In this document: positions 9,271 through 19,252 of the stretch, piece by piece
Numbering within the stretch: position 1 is the first letter of the stretch
Layout of the letters: every line of letters starts with the position of its first letter
Virus record (IMG/VR): IMGVR_UViG_3300020219_000053
Location: 1 to 30,015 of that record
DNA from: a virus
DNA length: 30,015 nucleotides
Strand: one strand, 5' to 3'
Notes under the pieces: model-generated
Databases searched by the model: none
Told to the model about the DNA's origin: nothing
The model's input: only the letters and a program-made list of their open reading frames with translations
Position numbers and translations under genes: made by a program

Positions 9271-11322
9271 CTACATTATAGATTTACTATTGCGCAGTAC
9301 CGTTCTGGATGCATCAGGATCATTAGAATACATATTGATCTCTTCGGCATCCAGATCAATCTTCATGGCTTTTAATAAAAGCGTTCTGCTGGAAATAAGT
9401 TTTATATTCTGTGGTGACATTACCGTGACACCATCATTATCTATTCTAACTACCGTTACTTCACCAGTATCCCGGAATACCCTGATATCAACGGCACCTG
9501 GACGCCAAGCCATGTTTTTTAGCTGAAATCTTGAGTCTTTGGTCTGCCCGTCACATAAACCGATTGCTCCACTATCGCACCCTCCTACCTGAATCAACAG
9601 ATCTCCAGATAAAGATAGCCCCATGCTTACATTATTAAGGTCTCTACCTACGTTACCTATGATAGATCCATGAGTATCCAACCAAAATGATTGTTTATCT
9701 ACGGTATTGGATCCGATATTCATTTCAATCATTCCATCAAAATTAATACTTCCGGATCTACCCCCAGCATTTGCATCGGGACCAGAAATATTAATTTCTT
9801 TTGATACGAATGATTTTGGAAATTTTTTATTTTCAATTCCTGATTGTTTCGGATCCAGTTCATATGCAAAAGGTTCTGGTGTGCTGAAAGCAGTAAAGCA
9901 AGAAGTTATGTCGTGGTAAGCTGTGCCGTGTAGGATTGTTTTATCAGTAAATCTATCTTGCGGGGTAAAAAGAGCAGAAGTATTGGCCGGGTCTTTTATC
10001 TCGATTGCTCCGGAACCGAATGCAAATGTCTCGATCGCAATATCTCTCCTGAGTCCTTTATTCTCAGGTGTCTGATTATCAAATGAAAAGTTATTCGGAG
10101 TATCTTTTCCATTTACAGTAGAACGGTTCTCGTACCTTGTAAGCAGTGGTATGTTGCCGGTTTCGCTGCTCGCCGGAACATTTATTTTAAATTGTCCTTC
10201 TTTATCGATATCTATAAAAAATCTACTTCTGAGTCTTGCAAAATCATCTTTATTATTAACTTCGGGAACCGGGACCACGGCGATCGGATCGATCTGAAGT
10301 TTTCCGTCTTTTAATTTTTTAACCGGACCTTTCCTAGCATTTATTTCAAAATGATAAGCTAAACTTTTACGTTCTATGGCACGGATTCGTTGAAAAGCAT
10401 TAAGTTTATCATTATTGGTACGGAATGAATAATTTTTTTCTTTACCCGCCGGAATAACATTTCGATTAAGATCCAGTAGATTGCCATAAATATCAACAAC
10501 CGTTCCCTTGACCGTTTCCATCAAATAATTAGGAGCCGCGAGAGTCAATCCTAAAAGATCTGTCCGGGCTTCTCTACGGTTGTATTTCAGTGGAGTGGTG
10601 TTGATTTTATTTCTAGTATATCTGGACGCTTCGGCTGGATCAGATTCGTATCCGAAACTATGTGCGAATTCATAAACCATCTCTCTCTTTTCAATAAAAG
10701 GGAGATTCCGGGCAATGCTGCTTGAATTCTGATCGTTCTGATCAATCGTCAGGGCATCAAATGGAGTCGATGGATCGAAACAAATCGGCACTAACGAATC
10801 ATCATATTCATGCGATTCTCTCCTCGATACATTGCTTTCGGTATCTCTAGGATTAAGATCTCGCTTTACAATTCCTTCAATATTTATACTGGCTTCCGAT
10901 ACAGAGAATTTTTCATTAATATTACTAGAAAGTATATTACGATTCGGATCAATCCTTAATTGTGTATAATCGTTTCCGATTGAAATATATTGATCCGGAT
11001 CAAGGTTTATTTTTGTTCCGGAATCGCTCTGGATCAGAAGTGAGTTGCCAGAAATATTTAATGATTGGTAAAGATTGCTTTTAACAATTTGGTTTATTAA
11101 GAAATATTCTCCACCTTCGGCTTGTTGAACCGTAACAGGAGTTCCGGGTTGAGGAGAACCTCCGATAAAGTGGCCCTGTTCTCCAAAATAGCCCGGAAGA
11201 TACGGAACATTAACTTTTCCTTCTCCATTCAGGAGAGAAACGGATAGCTTTCCATCGGGTCCGAGTCTCGATTCAACCTGACCTCTCTGGAGAGTCCCGG
11301 GTATTTTATTAAATGGTTTCAT
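9271..11322 (-). CDS. Tail spike/puncturing protein with N-terminal OB-fold (gpV/gp5-like)
   Basis: This 683-aa protein begins with an OB-fold-like region (about residues 12-80: KLSVSLLNGEGKVNVPYL, then GTPVTVQQAEGGEYFLI), as in the gpV/gp5/VgrG spike family that sits under the hub and pierces the outer membrane. Residues about 85-150 are strand-rich (SGTKINLDPDQYISIG). The C-terminal 150 residues resemble the gp5 beta-helix, including GSIIGNVGRDLNNVSMGLSL and LLLKAMKIDLDAEEINM. The central part is unassigned. I see no lysozyme catalytic domain of the T4 gp5 type. Its ATG directly follows the hub TAA (TAAATG), fitting hub-spike coupling. Whether a separate PAAR-type tip caps it cannot be seen here. 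Confidence 0.75.
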   Translation of the reverse strand: MKPFNKIPGTLQRGQVESRLGPDGKLSVSLLNGEGKVNVPYLPGYFGEQGHFIGGSPQPGTPVTVQQAEGGEYFLINQIVKSNLYQSLNISGNSLLIQSDSGTKINLDPDQYISIGNDYTQLRIDPNRNILSSNINEKFSVSEASINIEGIVKRDLNPRDTESNVSRRESHEYDDSLVPICFDPSTPFDALTIDQNDQNSSSIARNLPFIEKREMVYEFAHSFGYESDPAEASRYTRNKINTTPLKYNRREARTDLLGLTLAAPNYLMETVKGTVVDIYGNLLDLNRNVIPAGKEKNYSFRTNNDKLNAFQRIRAIERKSLAYHFEINARKGPVKKLKDGKLQIDPIAVVPVPEVNNKDDFARLRSRFFIDIDKEGQFKINVPASSETGNIPLLTRYENRSTVNGKDTPNNFSFDNQTPENKGLRRDIAIETFAFGSGAIEIKDPANTSALFTPQDRFTDKTILHGTAYHDITSCFTAFSTPEPFAYELDPKQSGIENKKFPKSFVSKEINISGPDANAGGRSGSINFDGMIEMNIGSNTVDKQSFWLDTHGSIIGNVGRDLNNVSMGLSLSGDLLIQVGGCDSGAIGLCDGQTKDSRFQLKNMAWRPGAVDIRVFRDTGEVTVVRIDNDGVTVMSPQNIKLISSRTLLLKAMKIDLDAEEINMYSNDPDASRTVLRNSKSIM

Positions 11323-14300
11323 TTATTCGCTAACCAGCCAGATATCTATAACAGAACTTGCAAGTATTTTCTCTCTCTTTATTCCGTCTGATGAGGCTCC
11401 GGAGGATGCTGATGAATTATTGTTAAGATTGTTTACGGCATCCCACGCAAAAGATGATGGTTGTCTGGGTTCAGATTCTTTTCCACGATCTATTTCTTCT
11501 ATCGTTACTAATTCTTTCGGCAATGGTAAAAACACGGAATCATCCGCGAGCGCGGGCGCGGGAGGATCACTGCTGCCGAAAGCTGCCGTGGCTTTTTTAG
11601 AATTTTCCGCGGTAAGGAACTTCTTAACAAATTCAGCAGCTTCTTTTAATTCAGGTGTTACGGTGTTGATTCCTTTTTTGCTATTGAAGAATATTCTGAT
11701 CTGAACTGTCGGAAGAACCTTGTCTGAATTTGGTGTCATGAAAGAGAAAATGCTCCTTCCGATATTCAACAATATATTTTTGTTTTTGGATCCGTACGGA
11801 TCCGCTGCAATTTGATCCCCGCCAGATTCGCCTGTTGCTCCGCTGGCCCCTGCTGCTCCGCTGGCCGCTGACTTCAAGACCGACCCACCCACGGGAGCCA
11901 AGATAATCGTTCCTAACTTCTGATCCCCTGAGTCCGGCCCCTTATAGACAGTCTGATTAACTTGATCTCTGTTTCGATACAGAACCTTACCAATAACATC
12001 GAACGATGTTGGGATGTATTCTCCCAAACCATGTCCGTGCGACATATTGATGGTCGTTTTGAAAACACTTCCATAAGTAAAAATATGACTTACTGATTGT
12101 ACGTAAAATAATATATTTCTTGGTTCAAAATATACAACTTCACCAGGCTGTTGGAATTCATTTCCTACCAATGTTGCGGATCCGGTAAATATTTTACCTC
12201 TTTCACGATTCAGCAATGATACCGCGTACGGCGCACATTGAGTATCGGGATCGCTAAAAAACGGAACCGTAACGGCTTGAGTACCTTTGAGTCCGTACAT
12301 TCTCCAAAGATCATAATCCACAGCATATGCGCTCGTGAGAGCGTTTCCTCCGCTCTTGCTAAGACTCAAATCTCCCGGAGCGTCCGCGAATCCTTCCGCG
12401 AACAACCCGTCTACCCTGACCATATTAAAACCAGGTGGTTTTTCATTAAAATCATATGAAATTATGTTTCGGTTCCGTATAACGTACCTTGAACCGGATC
12501 CAAATCCATAATCATCATAGGATTCATCCTCGATCATATTTTCTAATATTTCCGGAACATCTTTTTTGGTGAAAAGATTCTGGAACGTAACCTTATTCGA
12601 CTCTCCGCCGGAAGTTGTAGTTTCGTACGTATCCTTCATACTTTTAACGGCACTCGCGGCAGACTTGACAAGATTCTGCCTCCTACCGATCAGTCCCGCA
12701 ATTTCTTTGGTTATTTTGAAGACATCAATGGCACTGGTGGTTTTTAGTTTATCAGTATTGACCAGTAAGCTTTTCAACTGAACCGGAGCTACACCTGTTT
12801 TTGATGTTAACCGATTAACAATCGCATCTGAACGATCTTGTAACTTATCAGAAGATGTGATGAATGTATTAATATTACTGACTGATGTTTGAGATACAAG
12901 ACTTACTCGTTTTTGAATATTAAATACAGATCCGGTATTTTTTGCCTGACGTTCCAACGAACTAGATAAATCACCTAAGTTTCTAACTAATTCAGAAGAA
13001 TCCGATACCTTTGTTTTATCGTCGGGATCTTTTTCATTAAAAATAGCTTCCAATGAAGCGATTTTTCCATCCTGGGCTGATACGAAAGTAAATGTACCTC
13101 CGCCTATATTTATTAATGCCGTGACTTCATCATCAGACGCTTTTCCGAGCGCCAATGCATAATACCTGATCTCATCTTCAACAACTTCTATATTTTCAAC
13201 AAGACTCTTTACTTGATTTTTAAACAGGTCTTCTAGAAACGATGGAAACAGCTGGATTCCCAATTGCTCCTTCATCTGAAACATTTTGTAGAATACGCTC
13301 TGTGGAACACGGTTGTATTGAGGAGGACGGATCTGAATATGACCCTGTGAGTCACAAAATACTTCCAAATCCAAAATCCCCGCAACATTGTTAATCTGTT
13401 CTCCTACATATGAATAATCGCTAGAAAAATCATTCATATTTCCTGTTACGGATTTACTAAAAGCTTGAAAATCATAGTCTTTATCATACGAGTCATCTAC
13501 AATCAATAGATTCGAATCATCATTGGATTTGACACGATACATCAATCGACGTGTCAAATAATTAAGCTTTCTTCTTAATTCTTTCCTCAGACGTGATTGT
13601 TCAGTAAGGGTAGATTTACCCGTGTCCATCAGACCGCCAACTTCAAACGAAATATCATCACCCTGTATACTGAGGAATTTTTCCCCTGAATTCATGGCTT
13701 GATTGACTGCTTTTTGCTTTTCACCGATCTGTTCATCTAACTCTTTTATTCTTACTTTGAATACAAGGGTACTGTCTTGTTGAGCCGTACCGTCTTGCCC
13801 CGACGAAACTCCTCCAGACGTAACCATAGATAAACGATCGAATAGAATTGCTCGTTCTCTCAGAAGAGATTCTAATTGGCTAGAATCATTCAAGAGATCT
13901 GTTTGGGTACGTATAGCCAGAGCTGTTTGGGATTCAGGTATGCTGAGACGTTTGAATGGAATGTAATTTCCATAAAGACGATTGTTTTTCTTTAAATTAT
14001 TAAGAAGACCTCTATAATACGAGGCATCGACAGTTTGTTCTGTTTTGTACGAATCAAACTGAATAGCATTTTTATAAAACGTAGCAAAATTATAAGGCTC
14101 TCCAGTTAATAATAAAGACAGGACATTCATCACGTCTTGTCCGGCAAATGCATCGCTAGTGGTTCTCGTGATAACAGTTTCAACAATGGATGCACTTGGA
14201 TTGAATGTATTTTTTGTTTGAGTAAGAGTGGCGATGCCTGATTTCCAACGATATACCATTCCAGATGGCGCGTAATATATTTGATTAATAAGTTTACTTA

Positions 14301-16167
14301 CCGGATCTGCTTTCATATCCTTATTGAAAAAGTTCGTCAACGTGACTTCTTTTCCTTTATCCGGACCAGAGTCAAATTTAGGATTATTTTTTGTTATGAA
14401 ATCAATGTTTTGTGGAAGAAGCTTCGGTACACCTCCACCCTTCCCGCCAGCTTTTCCGGTAATGGAATCAAATGTCGTGTCGAACGGAGTCACGGGATCG
14501 TAAATCTGATGATCAAAATCTGTGGCTGATGGAGTAAAATTAACCTTGCCTTGCTTAAAATAAGCAGTCATGTCTTCTCCCAGAACACGTAACGTAAACG
14601 CACCGCTTCCGTATGATTGTGGTGCTGATGTTACCAACCCGGCAAAAACATGTGTCCCGGCCTTATCCGTTACGAAATGATGCCTTAGCATCGACCAAAG
14701 ATAATTAGGAAAATCCGATCCAACAAAAACGTCCTTTTCAATCTTGCTGAATCCAGCGTCAGGTTTGAAAAGACTATTTAGACTATCCTTCAATCCATTC
14801 AGTCCCTGACTTACCTTTTGTTGAAATCCAAATGAATTAAAACTTGTCTGGAGACCAGAAAGAATCTTCGTATCTAACTGACTTTTACTATTAATGTATA
14901 CATGGATCTCATCAAGAGGCTGAATTATAGATTTTTGATTATAATGAAGTCTCATCTGCTTTCGTAGCAACGTATTATCTTTATTGAAACTTCTTAATTT
15001 TCTTTCAGTATTGGCTTCGGTGCTGAGTTGGGCGAATATTGAATTCGCAATAGATTTGATAAGATCTTTTTCTTGACCTTTCAAACCTTGATTTCCAAGC
15101 GGCCCTCCAAAATCAGCCGCTGTATCGATATTCGTAACATCACCTATGATGGCTTCACCAAAGTTCCGATTCCCAGGATCCGTATCAAGATTTATCTCTA
15201 TTCCCAATCCGTCGATCAATACTCTTACTTTTTTGCCAAGAAACGTATCCGGCTGAACTATGAATTTGATCGGATTGACACCTCTATTTTTTCTTTTAAG
15301 ATTTAATAGTCTTTTAGTCAGCGCCATGGTGCTGTCGAGGGCACTTTTGCTTAATTGAAAAAATGTACTGCTGTAGAACGGATTTAATGAATCACTGATC
15401 GCACGATCAATGTCTTCATCCGTAATTACAAGGATTTCTAATGGATTGGATAGTGAAAGGCTACAGGAGCCACTTCCCCATTTAATACTAGTGGTGGTTT
15501 CGAGTTGATTTACCGTAGTCAATTCAATCACGCCGGTACCGATTCCGTATGTTGTCTTGAAACTACTGTTTCGGTTAACTACCCATTGTGTAGTGGCGCT
15601 GGTACGATTAAACGCCACTAATTTTCTAATTTTCTCGATTGCTTTTTTTAAACTAGAAGGTTGTTTATTGGGGCTCAAAATAGATGGTGAAAATAAATCC
15701 ACGACATCCGCCGCATCTACCAAGATCGGCAGCATCGCATATTCAACATTGTTCTGAATCTGTGCGATCCTCTCTATCTTGGATAATTTTTCATATGCTG
15801 ATAATTGATTACATTTATTATTAAAAAGAATAGCCGATGCTTTCAAGAACAATTTATCATGCTTATCCATAAGTTCCGTGTTCGTCTGAACACGGAGTGA
15901 TGAAAATTCTCTCTTTTTAACAAGAACCGTAATCTCTGGTTCTTGAGACATGATTTCTAATTGTTTCGGGAGTCTGGAATGTTTTGTAAATCCATTCTCA
16001 AGGTATCTTCGCTCGGCAGATTGATCAAATTTGCCCGCAAAATCCCCGAGCGCGCCGAAACGCTGAGTCGACCCGTCATCGTTGGTCGTATCGAGAGATC
16101 TTAATTTATTATCCGATAGATTAAATTGTTGATCCAGAATACTGCCGAGATTATCAAAAAACGCCAT
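11323..16167 (-). CDS. Giant baseplate hub protein (gp27/gpD-like) with helical insertions
   Basis: This 1614-aa protein is the best hub candidate. Hub-family signatures occur in pieces. Around residues 418-545, DEIHVYINS is followed by VFAGLVTSAPQSYGSGAF and LRVLGEDMTAYFKQGKV. Residues 933-954 have LEVFCDSQGHIQIRPPQYN. Residues 1340-1380 have PGEVVYFE, FYVQSVSHIFTYGSVFK and TTINMSHGHG. Between them are charged helical, coiled-coil-prone insertions near 760-880 and 960-1180. A low-complexity Ala/Gly/Ser stretch lies near 1433-1450, and the C-terminal 150 residues are Pro/Ser-rich. T4 gp27 is about 390 aa and P2 gpD about 390, so this is roughly four times larger. The spike gene follows with no gap. 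No muralytic motif was recognised. Confidence 0.72.
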   Translation of the reverse strand: MAFFDNLGSILDQQFNLSDNKLRSLDTTNDDGSTQRFGALGDFAGKFDQSAERRYLENGFTKHSRLPKQLEIMSQEPEITVLVKKREFSSLRVQTNTELMDKHDKLFLKASAILFNNKCNQLSAYEKLSKIERIAQIQNNVEYAMLPILVDAADVVDLFSPSILSPNKQPSSLKKAIEKIRKLVAFNRTSATTQWVVNRNSSFKTTYGIGTGVIELTTVNQLETTTSIKWGSGSCSLSLSNPLEILVITDEDIDRAISDSLNPFYSSTFFQLSKSALDSTMALTKRLLNLKRKNRGVNPIKFIVQPDTFLGKKVRVLIDGLGIEINLDTDPGNRNFGEAIIGDVTNIDTAADFGGPLGNQGLKGQEKDLIKSIANSIFAQLSTEANTERKLRSFNKDNTLLRKQMRLHYNQKSIIQPLDEIHVYINSKSQLDTKILSGLQTSFNSFGFQQKVSQGLNGLKDSLNSLFKPDAGFSKIEKDVFVGSDFPNYLWSMLRHHFVTDKAGTHVFAGLVTSAPQSYGSGAFTLRVLGEDMTAYFKQGKVNFTPSATDFDHQIYDPVTPFDTTFDSITGKAGGKGGGVPKLLPQNIDFITKNNPKFDSGPDKGKEVTLTNFFNKDMKADPVSKLINQIYYAPSGMVYRWKSGIATLTQTKNTFNPSASIVETVITRTTSDAFAGQDVMNVLSLLLTGEPYNFATFYKNAIQFDSYKTEQTVDASYYRGLLNNLKKNNRLYGNYIPFKRLSIPESQTALAIRTQTDLLNDSSQLESLLRERAILFDRLSMVTSGGVSSGQDGTAQQDSTLVFKVRIKELDEQIGEKQKAVNQAMNSGEKFLSIQGDDISFEVGGLMDTGKSTLTEQSRLRKELRRKLNYLTRRLMYRVKSNDDSNLLIVDDSYDKDYDFQAFSKSVTGNMNDFSSDYSYVGEQINNVAGILDLEVFCDSQGHIQIRPPQYNRVPQSVFYKMFQMKEQLGIQLFPSFLEDLFKNQVKSLVENIEVVEDEIRYYALALGKASDDEVTALINIGGGTFTFVSAQDGKIASLEAIFNEKDPDDKTKVSDSSELVRNLGDLSSSLERQAKNTGSVFNIQKRVSLVSQTSVSNINTFITSSDKLQDRSDAIVNRLTSKTGVAPVQLKSLLVNTDKLKTTSAIDVFKITKEIAGLIGRRQNLVKSAASAVKSMKDTYETTTSGGESNKVTFQNLFTKKDVPEILENMIEDESYDDYGFGSGSRYVIRNRNIISYDFNEKPPGFNMVRVDGLFAEGFADAPGDLSLSKSGGNALTSAYAVDYDLWRMYGLKGTQAVTVPFFSDPDTQCAPYAVSLLNRERGKIFTGSATLVGNEFQQPGEVVYFEPRNILFYVQSVSHIFTYGSVFKTTINMSHGHGLGEYIPTSFDVIGKVLYRNRDQVNQTVYKGPDSGDQKLGTIILAPVGGSVLKSAASGAAGASGATGESGGDQIAADPYGSKNKNILLNIGRSIFSFMTPNSDKVLPTVQIRIFFNSKKGINTVTPELKEAAEFVKKFLTAENSKKATAAFGSSDPPAPALADDSVFLPLPKELVTIEEIDRGKESEPRQPSSFAWDAVNNLNNNSSASSGASSDGIKREKILASSVIDIWLVSE

Positions 16168-16189
16168 CTTACTTTATCTATATCTGACT

Positions 16190-17047
16190 CTATCTTTTCG
16201 TAGAATAGTGTCCGAATGTGCTGGGAATACCACCAGCAGAATTGTTGCTCGGCCCACCAACGGCAGACCTGTTCCAAGGCATGCTGTTGAGCCGGTATCC
16301 TCGTCTCTGCGTTACATGAAAATGCATCGAATAACTGATCGTTCCGATCAATTCGGCATCTTCCGTTACCGAAAAATCTTTAAAATAACCTCGGAAAACT
16401 GATCCGTCATAATACATTTCTACCCCAAGCGCCAACGCCGCTAAGGACGGAACATTCTGTGGAGCAATGGCGCCGGAACCTGGATCCGCACCGAGCAGTC
16501 CTCCCGCAACGGTACTGGCGATGCTTCCGCCCAATCCTCCACCAAAAATAGATTCACCAGCTTTATCAACAATACCCTGAAATCCTGATGTCCTGGCATC
16601 TGCTGATAGAGCCAATCCGATCGCATCGAATGATAATTGTTCTGCACGGAATATTTCATACAGAACATTGATTCCTTCGATACCAGAACTTCCGGTCGAT
16701 CCGCTGATCGTGAGCTTAGGAAGCTCCTCTCCCCAATACTGAATAACGAATCCGCCTTTCGTTTGTTCTTCCTTTATTATTTTAGTATAAATGTATACTA
16801 TATTTTTAGGATTCACGTACATCTTTACGACACCGTATTCCGGAACGAACCAACTAATAATTTTTCTTTTTTGTTTCGCCGGACGTCTATCTGACGGTGC
16901 TTTGGCTGATGGAAGACCATTCCCATCACCTGAAGGAATTCCCGATACAATGAATCCATCTTTCTCGAAGTCTTGAGGTCCGCTTGAACCACCGAGAGCT
17001 TGTGAGACTTGATTCAATCCATCAATAATAGGTCCGAATACGCCCAT
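16190..17047 (-). CDS. Tail-tube-proximal baseplate protein (conserved myophage minor tail protein)
   Basis: This 285-aa protein has a low-complexity N-terminus (1-60), then a conserved-looking core: VKMYVNPKNIVYIYTKII, TKGGFVIQYWGEELPKLTIS, GSTGSSGIEGINVLYEIFRA, and near the C-terminus GVEMYYDGSVFRGYFKDFSV followed by HVTQRRGYR. The NPKNI...TKGGF...YWGEEL...GxTGSSGI pattern is, to my knowledge, common in myophage proteins encoded between tape measure and hub, where they join the tube to the hub. A Gly-rich internal segment (about 165-195) may be a flexible loop. It ends 22 nt before the hub ATG. Its own start has no good Shine-Dalgarno nearby; GGAGG lies 19 nt upstream inside a hairpin. Confidence 0.65.
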   Translation of the reverse strand: MGVFGPIIDGLNQVSQALGGSSGPQDFEKDGFIVSGIPSGDGNGLPSAKAPSDRRPAKQKRKIISWFVPEYGVVKMYVNPKNIVYIYTKIIKEEQTKGGFVIQYWGEELPKLTISGSTGSSGIEGINVLYEIFRAEQLSFDAIGLALSADARTSGFQGIVDKAGESIFGGGLGGSIASTVAGGLLGADPGSGAIAPQNVPSLAALALGVEMYYDGSVFRGYFKDFSVTEDAELIGTISYSMHFHVTQRRGYRLNSMPWNRSAVGGPSNNSAGGIPSTFGHYSTKR

Positions 17048-17067
17048 GATAATATGAGTTGATATGC

Positions 17068-17096
17068 CTCCGGCATTCTCTTGTCTTATGCAGGAG
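17068..17096 (-). other. Short imperfect hairpin in the tape measure-baseplate gene gap
   Basis: Immediately after the tape measure TAA, CTCCTGCAT (17096-17088) can pair with ATGCCGGAG (17076-17068) around an 11-nt loop, with one T-C mismatch. The 3' arm includes most of a GGAGG ribosome-site-like sequence at 17071-17067. No U-run follows, so it is not a convincing terminator. It might affect translation of the next gene. Confidence 0.3.
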
Positions 17097-19241
17097 TTAT
17101 TCTGATCTTCTTGGGATCAGAGACTGTCTCGATTCTACTTCGGCGATGATTTTACCTTTATCATTAACTCTGCCACAATCAATGCACTTCACCTCTAGTT
17201 GTCCAGTGATCTTTAAACTATCGGGAAACTTTACTTCCTGCGCTCCGAGACGTGCCTGATTTTGTCCCGTACCTGCGCCGCCACCCGTACCAACATTTTG
17301 GATCGATCTTACGGTTTTATCCGTAAGAGCCGCGGAGGGAGATTTTTCAGCCGGACGCTGAATCTGTTGCGCTGCCATTTGTTGGTGTTGTTTATGTGTA
17401 ATGACAGGAGGAAGAGGAGCGGTAGTCCTGCCCCGTACCATATCTCTCTTATCCGTATCACCAATACGCGTGATCGTCGGAAGAGGCTTATCTGGACGTG
17501 TGGCTTCGTGGTGTTTCTCTTTTCCACTAATAAAGAGTTTGGCGGTTGCCCCGGCTTCCTTGATTGACGGGAAAAGTCCGCCTTTTTGAGGCGCGGTAGA
17601 ATCTTGTAAAGATGCTCCGACAGCTTGAGTCGCGTCTTGTGATAAACTGTTTAATACTTTTTCAACTATAGGATTGCCTTTTCCAGCAATTACTCCAAGT
17701 ATTCTTGTAATGTTTGCTAATGATTCCTGCTGTATCTTGGTAATACTGGCACTTATGGCCGTGAGTGCGGTTTTTCGATCATCCTGAACATTTTTACCGC
17801 GCTGACTGCTTATTTCGAAAAGATCTTGCTTGCCTCTTACTTCTCCCGTTCCGAGCGTTCCGGTTTTCAACGCATCAAAGAATCTTCCGGCAGACTGCTC
17901 ATCCTTTACCATGGCTCCGAATGGAGTGGATTTTGCTAATGATAATTGTCTTCGGTATTGTGCGGCAGACCTGGGATCCTGTCCGGCTTGTTCAAGAGAT
18001 ACGATATTCCCCCCAAGCTGGCGTTTAAACGTATCCTGAGCCATTTTCATGACTTCATCAAGCTTGTCTTGCCGTATCAGATTATCAATTTTATAAGCGC
18101 CCTGAAGCCCTCCCGGACCTCCGGATCTAGATGAAATGAATGCTTTGCTTCCGGTATCGAGACCCTTAATACCATCCACCATTTCATTAATCAATTTGGC
18201 TGACTGTGTAGATGATAAGCCTATTTCTCTAAATGTTGGACCGAAACGTTGCAGGATATTAAGAGTAGAGTTGGATTGATCTCCAAGCATTCCGAATTTA
18301 TTAGCAACATCCTCAGCTACGGACCTGACATCATTAAATGTTAATTTAGAGAATTCAGATACGGCATTCAGGGCACCTATATATTTAACAGCATTACCAG
18401 CACTCAAGCCCATCTTTTCATAAGCTTCTTTTATTTCTAACTGAACCTTTGGCAATCCTCCGAGAGTCGTGACGGAAACTCTTGTCGCGGCATTCTCAAC
18501 ATCTAATGCTCCGCCCCATTCAGTCATGGAGTCAGATGAACTATTCATGGCTCCCGGAATCTCTCCGATAGTGGATCTTAGTTGATTCAACGATGTAACG
18601 CTGAATCCTGTTGCTAAGGATAAATTCTTTGTTTGTTCTATAAGATTATGAGTTTTATCAGTAAGATTTTGAGAAGAAGCTCCCCCGATATCAAATACGT
18701 CGCTTAGTTGACCACGGGCCACGGCCAATTGAATAAATTGGTCTTCAACGCCTCGGATGGCTTGAGCATTTCTGATCATAAGATCAATTCCATCGGTAAC
18801 TCCGGTGATCATTTTTTCGATCTCCATTCCCACTTCTGGTATATTTCCTGTCAGGCTTGTAATCTGAGTCAACACTCCTTTAATCGGAGCAAAGGTTTCG
18901 GCAGTTGTGACGAATCCTAATTTTGCATCGGTCGCAAAACCTGCAAACGTCTCAGATGCATGTTGGCCAGCAATTGCAGAACTGATAATCGCTTCACCTA
19001 ATTGTTTAACAAGAGTTATAGTGGACTCTATTTTCCCGGGATCAATAAATTTACTTATACTGTCTTTATTATTCTGTACTGTTGATTTTAAGTCAGTTAA
19101 TTGTTTATTAAAGCGATCTGTTTCGGTGCCCGCTTTTTGAGCGTTATTTATGAAGCCTTCCATGGCTTTTGCCAATGCATCAAATCCTGATGGATCCGGT
19201 GCGGTCGGAACCGTGGCAGTAGTTTCGGAAGGATCAGTCAT
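17097..19241 (-). CDS. Tail tape measure protein
   Basis: This 714-aa protein is assigned as the tape measure, which sets tail length, occupies the tube and is ejected with DNA. Support is its position directly after the G/GT-type chaperone pair and before the baseplate hub genes, its largely helical composition with repeated Gln/Ser/Thr-rich amphipathic segments, and a hydrophobic Ala/Gly-rich central region (for example LGEAIISSAIAGQHASETF near 80-98). A Pro/Gln-rich linker precedes a short beta-like C-terminus (LKITGQLEVKCIDCGR) containing a CxxC pair. With the usual approximation of 1.5 angstrom per residue, this predicts a tail of about 105 nm. No lytic transglycosylase or peptidase motif was recognised. 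The ATG lies 11 nt after the GT stop and lacks a strong Shine-Dalgarno. Confidence 0.82.
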   Translation of the reverse strand: MTDPSETTATVPTAPDPSGFDALAKAMEGFINNAQKAGTETDRFNKQLTDLKSTVQNNKDSISKFIDPGKIESTITLVKQLGEAIISSAIAGQHASETFAGFATDAKLGFVTTAETFAPIKGVLTQITSLTGNIPEVGMEIEKMITGVTDGIDLMIRNAQAIRGVEDQFIQLAVARGQLSDVFDIGGASSQNLTDKTHNLIEQTKNLSLATGFSVTSLNQLRSTIGEIPGAMNSSSDSMTEWGGALDVENAATRVSVTTLGGLPKVQLEIKEAYEKMGLSAGNAVKYIGALNAVSEFSKLTFNDVRSVAEDVANKFGMLGDQSNSTLNILQRFGPTFREIGLSSTQSAKLINEMVDGIKGLDTGSKAFISSRSGGPGGLQGAYKIDNLIRQDKLDEVMKMAQDTFKRQLGGNIVSLEQAGQDPRSAAQYRRQLSLAKSTPFGAMVKDEQSAGRFFDALKTGTLGTGEVRGKQDLFEISSQRGKNVQDDRKTALTAISASITKIQQESLANITRILGVIAGKGNPIVEKVLNSLSQDATQAVGASLQDSTAPQKGGLFPSIKEAGATAKLFISGKEKHHEATRPDKPLPTITRIGDTDKRDMVRGRTTAPLPPVITHKQHQQMAAQQIQRPAEKSPSAALTDKTVRSIQNVGTGGGAGTGQNQARLGAQEVKFPDSLKITGQLEVKCIDCGRVNDKGKIIAEVESRQSLIPRRSE

Positions 19242-19252
19242 TGTTTATTAAT

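Noticed and set aside
996-16167. Inteins as the cause of the very long J-like and hub proteins
   Set aside because: I see no intein-type ends (Cys or Ser start, HN before Cys/Ser/Thr) or homing endonuclease motifs; the extra regions are beta-repeat or helical.
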